A stretch of 10,442 nucleotides of DNA from an uncultured Burkholderiales bacterium (lineage in GTDB: Bacteria > Pseudomonadota > Gammaproteobacteria > Burkholderiales > Burkholderiaceae_C). Below are positions 4,708 through 10,442 of this stretch, piece by piece. The notes under the pieces were generated by a model. The model was not told the origin of the DNA. It saw nothing but the letters and a program-made list of their open reading frames with translations, and made no database searches. Both the position numbers and the translations under genes were made by a program. Each line of letters begins with the position of its first letter. Position 1 is the first letter of the stretch. The DNA lies in NCBI GenBank assembly GCA_903856995.1, contig CAIODK010000167.1, positions 1 through 10,442 on the forward strand, given 5' to 3'.

Positions 4708-7014
4708 ATGCACACACACACACCGGCTGACAGCCAACCCTCGATCGTCGAAGCCTTGCTGACGCGCTGGCGCTACATCAAATTCGGTTTGGTCGGGGCC
4801 AGTGGCACGGTGGTGAACTTGGGTGTGCTGTACCTGTGCCAAGAATTTTTATTGGCCTCCATCGCGTCGGGCGAGCAGCGCTTGTATGCGTCGCTGGCGA
4901 TTGCCATCTTGCTCGCCACCGTCAACAACTTTGTGTGGAACCGGCTGTGGACGTGGCGTGACCGCCAAGCAGAGTTTCATGGTGGCATTGCCTCACAGTT
5001 TGTGCGCTATGGGCTTGCGTCGTGGCTGGGCACCAGCGTGCAATACATCTTGACGCTATGGCTGGCCCAACACGTGCACTACCTGCTGGGCAACGTGCTG
5101 GCGATTGTGCTGGCCAGCGTGATCAACTACTTTGCCAACGACTGGTGGACGTTCAAAGGCAACCCGCGCGAGGTGTCGGACGACGAACGCACGCAGCGCT
5201 ACCAAAGCATCACGCTGGGCGTGTTGCTGCTGGCTGTGTTGGTTTACATGTTTGACCTAGGCGGCGAAAACATTCCGCGCAACGGCGACGAGCTGGTCTA
5301 CACCCACATTGCTTTTAAGACATGGCTGCAAGCCCAAAGCACAGGTGCATGGTTGCCCTTGGCGTCTGCGCTGGACCACATGCGCAACACCAAACCACCG
5401 CTGCTGTTTTGGCAAGCGATGGTGATGCCGTGGCTGGGCCTCGAGTGGAAGCTGTTGTGGCTGCGCGTGCCCAGCTTGTTGTACACCTTGGCCAACACCG
5501 CGCTGGTGGTGTGGGCTGCACGCGCTTTGGCCGCCGATTGGTTGCGTCACAAAACCGAGCCTACCCCTTTCCCCAAAGTGCTCAACGCCAACACCGTGGG
5601 CCTCATCGCTGGCTTGATTTTCTTGGGCTGCTTCAGCACCTACCGCTATGGCCGACCCTACCTGACCAGCGCGATTGAAACCTTCTGGATGAACCTGCCG
5701 TTTTGGTGGCTGCTGTGCCAAGTGCTGCATGCGCGCCGTCAAGGTATGCAGGGCGACAGCTTCAAACCCAGCCACAGTTTGTTTGCCGTGGCCGGCATCA
5801 GCTGGGGCATGGTGGCCTTGTACAAATCGTTTGTGCTGATTGCACCGCTGGCTGCCACGTTGTTCATCAGCCTGTGCTGGCTCAACCACACCGCATGGCG
5901 CGCATGGTTTGTGCGCGTGACCCTCAGCACCCTTTTTGCACTCGGCCTGTTCGCGTTGTGGTTTGTGGTCGACCCCGACCCCATGGCCGTGTGGCGTGAG
6001 TTTGTGGTGGGTGAGAACTGGGGCAAGGTCAGCGCAGGTGGCCCCAGCTATTTGCACACTGCCTTCGTGGGTGGTTTCAGCATTTGGGTGCAGGCCTTGG
6101 GCTTGCTGCAAAACGGGGCCATGCTCGGGCCGCTCATCATGGGCGTGGCTGTTTGGGGTTTGTTCCAAATGCGTCCCGCTTGGCGCGCACGCCTCAGCGG
6201 CGTAGTACAGCCGCAAGCCGTGCTGTGGATTTATGTGTTGTTGCTGAGTGTGTTTTTCATGGTGCCCAGCCAACGCTCGGCGCGTTACCTGATTCCCCTG
6301 ATGCCTGTGATGAGCGTCTTGTGCGCCATCTGGCTGTGGCGTTTGCCCCCATGGGCACAGCGCACAGCGATGGGCTTGGGCACGGTGTTCAGTCTGTTGG
6401 GGCTTGGCTTTTTGGGCCTGTTCTTATGGGCCGGTTGGCGCATTGACCTCTACCCGTTGTGGGGCCGCCTCGGGCTGCTGCTGATTTTGGCGTTGCAGGT
6501 GTTGGCGTTGTTGCGCTTGTTTGGCACGCTGTTCTCGCGTGCCAGCGCACAGACTTTGCAAGCCAGCTGGATTTGGTTGTTCGGTTTGGTGCTCAGCCTG
6601 TTTGCTTGGTTTGGCATGCTCAGCGCGCCGCTGCACACCGCAGCCAACACCTACGCCCCCGACGTGGTGGCGCAGGTGCAAGGGGCCAAGCTGACCACGC
6701 CCAGCAACTTCAATGGCGACTTTGAGCGTTGGCGCTTTTTGATTCCTGGGGTGGGCGACATCACGCCCTACATGGACCACGAGCCCAACGCAGACACCGA
6801 CATTGCACAGCGCCTCAAGACGTTTGATGCGGTGGTGGTTCACCGTTATTGGGACCAAGCCGCGCCTGATTGCCAAGCCGCCCACTGCCAGCTCTTGGCG
6901 CAACGCATTGGGCTGCGTGGCCGCCACCCGGCGGGTGAGATCAACCTCAAGAGTTTGCAAACGCCAGAACGCGTGCTGTTCTGGCACGAATACTTGTTGG
7001 TGAGAAAACCTTAA
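4708..7014 (+). CDS. Fusion of GtrA domain and ArnT/PMT-type GT-C glycosyltransferase
   Basis: This is a 768-residue polytopic inner-membrane protein. Residues about 24-150 form a four-helix GtrA domain (KFGLVGASGTVVNLGVLYL, NNFVWNRLWTWR, VINYFANDWWTFKG), a family thought to move or present polyprenyl-linked sugars. Residues about 168-768 resemble ArnT/PMT-family enzymes, which use lipid-linked sugars in the periplasm. The first periplasmic loop has GDELVY with the expected acidic catalytic pair Asp194-Glu195, then MRNTKPPLLFW (Lys229-Pro-Pro). A later loop has SQRSARYLIPLMP. About a dozen further hydrophobic helices follow, then a soluble tail of about 120 residues that is probably periplasmic. 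There is no Shine-Dalgarno sequence, so coupling to the GT9 gene is likely. The start codon is followed at once by a CA repeat. Two separate genes are the more usual arrangement. The transferred sugar and acceptor (LPS, protein or other) are unknown. Confidence 0.88.
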   Translation: MHTHTPADSQPSIVEALLTRWRYIKFGLVGASGTVVNLGVLYLCQEFLLASIASGEQRLYASLAIAILLATVNNFVWNRLWTWRDRQAEFHGGIASQFVRYGLASWLGTSVQYILTLWLAQHVHYLLGNVLAIVLASVINYFANDWWTFKGNPREVSDDERTQRYQSITLGVLLLAVLVYMFDLGGENIPRNGDELVYTHIAFKTWLQAQSTGAWLPLASALDHMRNTKPPLLFWQAMVMPWLGLEWKLLWLRVPSLLYTLANTALVVWAARALAADWLRHKTEPTPFPKVLNANTVGLIAGLIFLGCFSTYRYGRPYLTSAIETFWMNLPFWWLLCQVLHARRQGMQGDSFKPSHSLFAVAGISWGMVALYKSFVLIAPLAATLFISLCWLNHTAWRAWFVRVTLSTLFALGLFALWFVVDPDPMAVWREFVVGENWGKVSAGGPSYLHTAFVGGFSIWVQALGLLQNGAMLGPLIMGVAVWGLFQMRPAWRARLSGVVQPQAVLWIYVLLLSVFFMVPSQRSARYLIPLMPVMSVLCAIWLWRLPPWAQRTAMGLGTVFSLLGLGFLGLFLWAGWRIDLYPLWGRLGLLLILALQVLALLRLFGTLFSRASAQTLQASWIWLFGLVLSLFAWFGMLSAPLHTAANTYAPDVVAQVQGAKLTTPSNFNGDFERWRFLIPGVGDITPYMDHEPNADTDIAQRLKTFDAVVVHRYWDQAAPDCQAAHCQLLAQRIGLRGRHPAGEINLKSLQTPERVLFWHEYLLVRKP
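4711..4722 (+). repeat. CA dinucleotide tract directly after the start codon
   Basis: Six CA units (plus a further C) encode His-Thr-His-Thr at residues 2-5 of the GtrA-ArnT fusion. Loss of one unit puts TGA at codon 7. Gain of one unit gives TGA at codon 19. The tract is short compared with proven phase-variable repeats. Confidence 0.7.
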
Positions 7015-7026
7015 ATTTGTAGCACG

Positions 7027-7647
7027 TCAAGTGCGTGCCGCACGCCATGTGCGCCACAGCTGCACGTGCAAGGCCAGCCACACAAACGGGTCAAGCAAGG
7101 CGTCCCACACATTGCCAGTGGGCAAGCGCAGCAGTACATAGACCGCCAGCACTGCCACCGCGCTGAGCACCCAACGTGGGGCCACACGCGCCCACAGCAA
7201 CACAGCAGCAGTCACCGCCAACACCAGCCACAAGCCCGCAGACGCAAAGCCCAGCGCATACAGCTGTGGGTTAAAAAATGCGGGCCATTCGTTCAAGGTG
7301 TCCAGCACCAACGCCCAGCCCAGCAGCACGCCGAGGCACGCCACTGCGGTGGGGGTTGTGGCCACAGGGTCGCGCAGCTGAATCACATCGGCCCAGCACC
7401 ACAAGGCCCACACCACCAACACCACGCTGGGGGTTTGAAATGCCAACGCCAAGTAGCCAGACAACACGTCGGTACGCGGCAGCAACATCAGCACAGCCAC
7501 CACAGCGGCGGGCCACACCGTGGCCTTCAAGCGATAGGTCAGACGCAGCACCACCGCCGAGGCCACGAGCGCCCAAGACAGCTTCACCCACAGCGGTAAG
7601 AACACCGATTGCGGCAACACGGCATGCGTCAGATCGGACCAGCTCAT
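7027..7647 (-). CDS. Multi-pass membrane protein of unknown function
   Basis: I do not recognise a family. The 206-residue product is very hydrophobic, with about six or seven likely transmembrane helices (roughly residues 24-38, 43-57, 66-90, 99-116, 129-152, 156-175 and 184-198) and a basic C-terminus (WRTWRAART). Trp and Leu are abundant. Short polar loops such as DTLNEWPAFFNPQ (116-128) and RLPTGNVWDALLDP (174-187) could carry function. The start at 7647 is chosen over an upstream ATG at 7725 for two reasons: it forms an ATGA overlap with the stop of the preceding gene, and GGAG lies 6 bases before it. It is therefore coupled to the sialidase-like gene and probably works with it. Its stop lies only 12 bases from the converging GtrA-ArnT stop. 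Confidence 0.75.
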   Translation of the reverse strand: MSWSDLTHAVLPQSVFLPLWVKLSWALVASAVVLRLTYRLKATVWPAAVVAVLMLLPRTDVLSGYLALAFQTPSVVLVVWALWCWADVIQLRDPVATTPTAVACLGVLLGWALVLDTLNEWPAFFNPQLYALGFASAGLWLVLAVTAAVLLWARVAPRWVLSAVAVLAVYVLLRLPTGNVWDALLDPFVWLALHVQLWRTWRAART

Positions 7648-8834
7648 GGTTGGCTCCGGACGGGGCAGTTGAAACGCAGTTGTTTGAAGGCGATGGCTTT
7701 GCGCATGTGTGTGTAGCTCAGCCACACATCGGGCTGGGTGTTGTAAGCCGTCGTGATGGTTGGCACTTCGATCAAAGTTGGGTACGAGTATTCATCGGCT
7801 TTCACGCCGTCGATCAGGGTGCGTGTGGTCCACGACAGCGGTTGGTTGGCTGAGGTGCTGAGCAACAGCACCTCTCGGCCACGGCCTGCGGGGTTGTGCG
7901 CCAGCATCAAGCCACCCGACGACATACGCAAAGCGGCCACGGAAGCGCCGGGGTTGGAGAGTGCCAAATTACCCACGTCCTGCCAGTGCGCGCCGGCGTC
8001 CCATGTTTCGGAATGGGCCACCATTTCGGTGGGGCTGTAGTCGCGCATGAAGGCCGACCAATGCGTGGGCGAATGTGCCACCAACGTGGGCTGCAACACC
8101 TCGCGGCGCTGCGTGATGCGGGTCATGCTTTGCATCTCCCCCTCGGCATTCAAACGCACCGCCACGCCGTACTTGATGCCGATTTCAAAATACAAAGGCA
8201 GCACCGCGCCCCCATCGCTCAGAGGCATCGGCACCGTGCGCACCAAGGTGCTGGTGTTAAAAGCGGGCACCAATGCCGTGAGCGGCAAGGTCCGCACCAC
8301 CTTGAACTGCATGGGCGCTTGCTCCGTCAAATGCACCACCCGCGACGCCGCCCAGCCGCCCAAGCCCGTGGCCACCACAAACAAATGCAAGCGGCCTCGT
8401 GCATCGGCCCACGCCACGGGGTTGCCAATGCGGCGAATCTGAATGCCAAGGCCCTGGCCCACGGTGTGGCGGTTCACCACCCATTGCGGCGCATCCCAGG
8501 CTTGGGTGGTGTAGTCAAACGTGGACGAGGCAATCTGCACATCCGAGCCGCTCTCGCGGGTACCCGCAAACCAAAAAGCCGCCAAGGCCTTGTGTGCGTG
8601 CAACGGGTGCGACGGGGGGAACGCCACCAAGCTGCTGGCGTGGGCGGCAGGCACGCCCTCGGGCATGGGGATGAGCCCTTCGCGCACCACGCGGTAGTCG
8701 GTGCAGGCCTGGGCTTGAACGAGCACAGCAGCCTCCGGCGTCACACCGCCAGTCGACGACTGCCAACGCAAACCCGCATCGCACAAGGCCACCGCAAACA
8801 GCAGGGCAAGGGCGAGGCGGTGGGGGGTGTTCAT
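7644..8834 (-). CDS. Secreted or anchored BNR-repeat sialidase-like protein
   Basis: The 396-residue protein has an N-terminal hydrophobic segment (about residues 7-18, LALALLFAVALC), so it is exported or anchored. The Cys at 18 lacks a good lipobox (VALC), so a lipoprotein is doubtful. The rest resembles the BNR_2 exo-alpha-sialidase-like beta-propeller family: AAFWFAGTRESGSDVQIA (85-102), GNPVAW (137-142), LVRTVPMPLSDGGAVLPLYFE (197-217), one clear Asp-box SETWDAGAHW (275-284), and the late strand pair EYSYPTLIEV...VWLSYTHMRKAIAF (348-383). Only one Asp-box is obvious and no FRIP motif is seen, so true sialidase activity is uncertain; another glycoside-acting or binding role is possible. 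It leads a two-gene unit with the membrane protein and converges on the glycosyltransferase genes. Confidence 0.78.
   Translation of the reverse strand: MNTPHRLALALLFAVALCDAGLRWQSSTGGVTPEAAVLVQAQACTDYRVVREGLIPMPEGVPAAHASSLVAFPPSHPLHAHKALAAFWFAGTRESGSDVQIASSTFDYTTQAWDAPQWVVNRHTVGQGLGIQIRRIGNPVAWADARGRLHLFVVATGLGGWAASRVVHLTEQAPMQFKVVRTLPLTALVPAFNTSTLVRTVPMPLSDGGAVLPLYFEIGIKYGVAVRLNAEGEMQSMTRITQRREVLQPTLVAHSPTHWSAFMRDYSPTEMVAHSETWDAGAHWQDVGNLALSNPGASVAALRMSSGGLMLAHNPAGRGREVLLLSTSANQPLSWTTRTLIDGVKADEYSYPTLIEVPTITTAYNTQPDVWLSYTHMRKAIAFKQLRFNCPVRSQP
7654..7657 (-). promoter_or_regulatory. Ribosome binding site that decides the 7647 start
   Basis: On the minus strand this reads GGAG, 6 bases before the ATG at 7647. 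It lies inside the last codons of the sialidase-like gene and supports the short form of the membrane protein. Confidence 0.6.
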
Positions 8835-8840
8835 GCAAAA

Positions 8841-8846
8841 ATTCTA
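8841..8846 (-). promoter_or_regulatory. Possible -10 element of the sialidase-like gene
   Basis: On the minus strand this reads TAGAAT, 5 of 6 matches to TATAAT, ending 6 bases before the ATG at 8834. Neither a -35 box nor a Shine-Dalgarno sequence is evident. It lies in the 50-bp space shared with the divergent NDUFA9-like gene. Confidence 0.35.
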
Positions 8847-8872
8847 ACCACTCGGGGCTTATCCATTCGCAC

Positions 8873-8878
8873 TACAGT
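8873..8878 (+). promoter_or_regulatory. Possible -10 element of the NDUFA9-like gene
   Basis: TACAGT matches the -10 consensus at 4 of 6 positions and ends 6 bases before the ATG at 8885. It is weak on its own. No Shine-Dalgarno sequence lies between it and the start. Confidence 0.22.
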
Positions 8879-8884
8879 TCAAGC

Positions 8885-9793
8885 ATGCAACAAACCACAG
8901 TCAAGAAAATTTTGGTCCTCGGTGGCAGCGGCTTTGTGGGTCGTCATGTGTGCTCTCGCCTGAGCCTGCAACACCACCACATCACCGTGCCCACGCGCCG
9001 CTTGCCGGCGCGCCACATTCAGATGATGCCCGGCGTATCCGTGGTGCAAGCCGATGTGCATGACCCCAAACAACTGCAAGCCTTGGTGCATGGCCACGAT
9101 GTGGTCATCAACCTGATTGCCATCCTGCACGGCGACGAAGACGACTTCACCCGCGCACATGTCACCTTGCCTATGAACTTAGCGCGCGCCTGTCACGCCG
9201 AGAACGTCACCCGCCTGATACACATCAGCGCCTTGGGTGCCGATGTGCATGGCCCCTCGATGTACCAACGCAGCAAAGGGCATGGTGAATTGGCGTTGCT
9301 GTCTGCCGCCCAAAAAGCCCCGCTCGGTTTGACGCTGATTCGACCCAGCGTGATTTTTGGCAAAGACGACCAGTTCATCAACCTGTTTGCCAAGCTACAA
9401 AAAGTCTTCCCCGTCATGCCGCTCGCAGGCGCCAACACGCGCTTTCAACCGGTCTGGGTGCACGACGTGGCACAAGCCATCGTGCATTGCGTCAACACCC
9501 CGAGTACCGAGGGCCAGATGTTTGAAGCGTGCGGCCCCGACGTGATGACGCTGGCCGAACTGGTACAACTCGCTGGCCGCTGGGTCGGCCAAGCCCGCCC
9601 CATCCTGCCGCTGCCCTATGCCATCGGCTGGCTGCAAGCGCTGCTGATGGAATGGGCCCCAGGCCCGACACTCATGAGCCGCGACAATTTGGACTCCATG
9701 AAAGTCAACAGCATCGCGACCCCCCATGTGTCGGGCTTGCGCGCATTGGGAATTGCGGAACCTAAATCAATCAAACGTTTATTTGTGGCGTGA
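8885..9793 (+). CDS. NAD(P)-binding NDUFA9-like / atypical SDR family protein
   Basis: The 302-residue Rossmann-fold protein belongs to the extended or atypical SDR group often annotated as complex I NDUFA9-subunit-like or NAD-dependent epimerase. The dinucleotide-binding glycine motif GGSGFVGR is at residues 13-20. Asp57 in VVQADVHD follows the expected strand. The catalytic-type Ser115 (HISALGAD) and Tyr127-x3-Lys131 (YQRSKGHGE) are both present, so an enzymatic role is possible. RPSVIFGKDDQFINLF (153-168) is typical of the NDUFA9-like branch. In bacteria such proteins are usually free-standing rather than proven complex I subunits, and the substrate is not known. The stop codon overlaps the cca start region (TGATGATG), so the two are coupled. 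An in-frame ATG inside the gene is not needed, since the start at 8885 gives a complete fold. Confidence 0.88.
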   Translation: MQQTTVKKILVLGGSGFVGRHVCSRLSLQHHHITVPTRRLPARHIQMMPGVSVVQADVHDPKQLQALVHGHDVVINLIAILHGDEDDFTRAHVTLPMNLARACHAENVTRLIHISALGADVHGPSMYQRSKGHGELALLSAAQKAPLGLTLIRPSVIFGKDDQFINLFAKLQKVFPVMPLAGANTRFQPVWVHDVAQAIVHCVNTPSTEGQMFEACGPDVMTLAELVQLAGRWVGQARPILPLPYAIGWLQALLMEWAPGPTLMSRDNLDSMKVNSIATPHVSGLRALGIAEPKSIKRLFVA

Positions 9794-9795
9794 TG

Positions 9796-10442
9796 ATGGA
9801 AATCTACCTCGTTGGCGGTGCCGTGCGTGATGCCCTCATGGGCCACGCAGGATCTGACCGCGACTGGGTGGTGGTGGGCGGCACGCCTGAAGCGTTGGTG
9901 GCGCAGGGCTACCAGCCCGTGGGCCGCGACTTCCCTGTGTTCTTGCACCCTGACACGCGCGAGGAATATGCACTGGCCCGCACCGAACGCAAAACCGCAC
10001 GCGGGTATCACGGCTTTTCTGTGCATGCATCCCCTGATGTGACGCTGGAAGAAGACCTCGCACGCCGCGACCTGACCATCAACGCCATCGCCCAAGACGC
10101 ACACGGCCAACGCACCGACCCCTATGGCGGCGCGCGCGACATCGCCGCCAAAGTTCTGCGCCATGTGACTGACGCCTTCCGCGAAGACCCCGTGCGCATC
10201 TTGCGCTTGGCACGCTTTGCGGCACGCTTTCCCGACTTCACTGTGGCACCCGAGACCATGGCCCTCATGCGTGCGATGGTGGCCGAGGGTGAGGTGGATG
10301 CATTGGTCAGCGAGCGCGTGTGGCAAGAGTTGTCGCGCGGCCTGATGGGTGCCAAGCCCTCACGCATGCTGCAAGTGTTGCGCGCGTGCGGCGCTTTGCA
10401 ACGCCTGCTGCCCGAGGTAGACAAGCTCTACGGCGTGCCGCA
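9796..10442 (+). CDS. cca: Multifunctional CCA-adding tRNA nucleotidyltransferase, 3' end outside window
   Basis: This enzyme adds or repairs the 3'-terminal CCA of tRNAs from CTP and ATP without a nucleic-acid template. The visible N-terminal 215 or so residues match the proteobacterial class II enzyme closely: MEIYLVGGAVRDALMG at the start, metal-binding Asp21 and Asp23 in SDRDWVVVGG, FPVFLHPDTREEYALARTER, the RRDLTINAIAQD motif, DPYGG, and FREDPVRILRLARFAARF of the neck/body region. The longer bacterial form also has an HD phosphohydrolase domain, which would lie beyond the window edge. Of the two adjacent ATGs (9793 and 9796) I chose the second, because it reproduces the canonical MxIYLVGG start. 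The first shares its A with the stop of the preceding gene. No Shine-Dalgarno sequence is seen, consistent with translational coupling. Confidence 0.96.
   Translation, partial: MEIYLVGGAVRDALMGHAGSDRDWVVVGGTPEALVAQGYQPVGRDFPVFLHPDTREEYALARTERKTARGYHGFSVHASPDVTLEEDLARRDLTINAIAQDAHGQRTDPYGGARDIAAKVLRHVTDAFREDPVRILRLARFAARFPDFTVAPETMALMRAMVAEGEVDALVSERVWQELSRGLMGAKPSRMLQVLRACGALQRLLPEVDKLYGVP

Noticed and set aside
5257..6273. Long minus-strand reading frame of 338 codons inside the GtrA-ArnT gene
   Set aside because: The translation is a His/Gln/Ala/Gly-rich string with no fold-like pattern, typical of the antisense of a GC-rich membrane-protein gene. The plus strand here encodes recognisable domains.
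7648..7725. Upstream ATG at 7725 for the membrane protein (26 extra residues)
   Set aside because: The extra segment overlaps the end of the sialidase-like gene and is not hydrophobic. The ATG at 7647 has a GGAG site and an ATGA overlap.
7896..8963. Plus-strand reading frame of 355 codons opposite the sialidase-like gene
   Set aside because: His/Arg/Gln/Gly-rich shadow composition. It runs across the divergent promoter region and into the NDUFA9-like gene in another frame.
1..10442. CRISPR array, tRNA or rRNA genes, insertion sequences, phage attachment sites
   Set aside because: No regularly spaced direct repeats, cloverleaf-like sequence, transposase or integrase coding, or paired terminal repeats were seen on reading either strand by eye.

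Overview
The window looks like a chromosomal segment of a betaproteobacterium, most likely Burkholderiales/Comamonadaceae (a Limnohabitans-, Rhodoferax- or Polaromonas-like organism). I infer this from the style of the GroEL, transaldolase, Cca and NDUFA9-like proteins and from the moderately high GC; no database search was run. Both edges cut a gene: groEL at the left and cca at the right. There is no gene-free stretch longer than 300 bases, and I see no tRNA, rRNA, CRISPR array or insertion sequence.

Left third (1-2430, + strand). The C-terminal 339 codons of groEL end in a Gly-Gly-Met tail and are followed by a UUCG-capped hairpin and a clear intrinsic terminator. Next comes a two-gene MntA-HepT (MNT/HEPN) toxin-antitoxin module, with the antitoxin nucleotidyltransferase first and the HEPN toxin overlapping it by 11 bases. 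A small A/T-richer gene for an unrecognised lipoprotein follows, starting at a TTG behind a good ribosome binding site. A symmetrical A-run/stem/T-run hairpin at about 2346-2380 can terminate both this gene and the oppositely oriented transaldolase.

Middle (2427-8834). Transaldolase (tal, minus) is divergent from a GT9 heptosyltransferase-like gene. That gene is followed 23 bases later by a large fused membrane protein, a GtrA flippase-like domain joined to an ArnT/PMT-type GT-C glycosyltransferase. Converging on it from the right are two minus-strand genes that overlap by ATGA: a secreted or anchored BNR/sialidase-like beta-propeller protein and a multi-pass membrane protein of unknown function. 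The four genes may form an envelope-glycan module in which GT9 and the lipid-linked GT-C enzyme build or decorate a surface glycan. The role of the propeller/membrane pair is inferred from position only.

Right end (8885-10442, + strand). An atypical SDR/NDUFA9-like Rossmann protein is translationally coupled (TGATG) to cca, the CCA-adding tRNA nucleotidyltransferase, which runs off the window.

Most interesting signals. (1) Five first-in-unit start codons each have a -10-like hexamer only 6-9 bases upstream and no Shine-Dalgarno sequence, which suggests leaderless mRNAs. (2) A CA dinucleotide tract immediately follows the start codon of the GtrA-ArnT fusion, and a one-unit change in either direction gives an early stop. 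(3) The GtrA-GT-C fusion and its convergent sialidase-like/membrane pair. (4) A 3-residue-expanded nucleotidyltransferase motif in the MntA antitoxin. None of these amounts to a proven new system.
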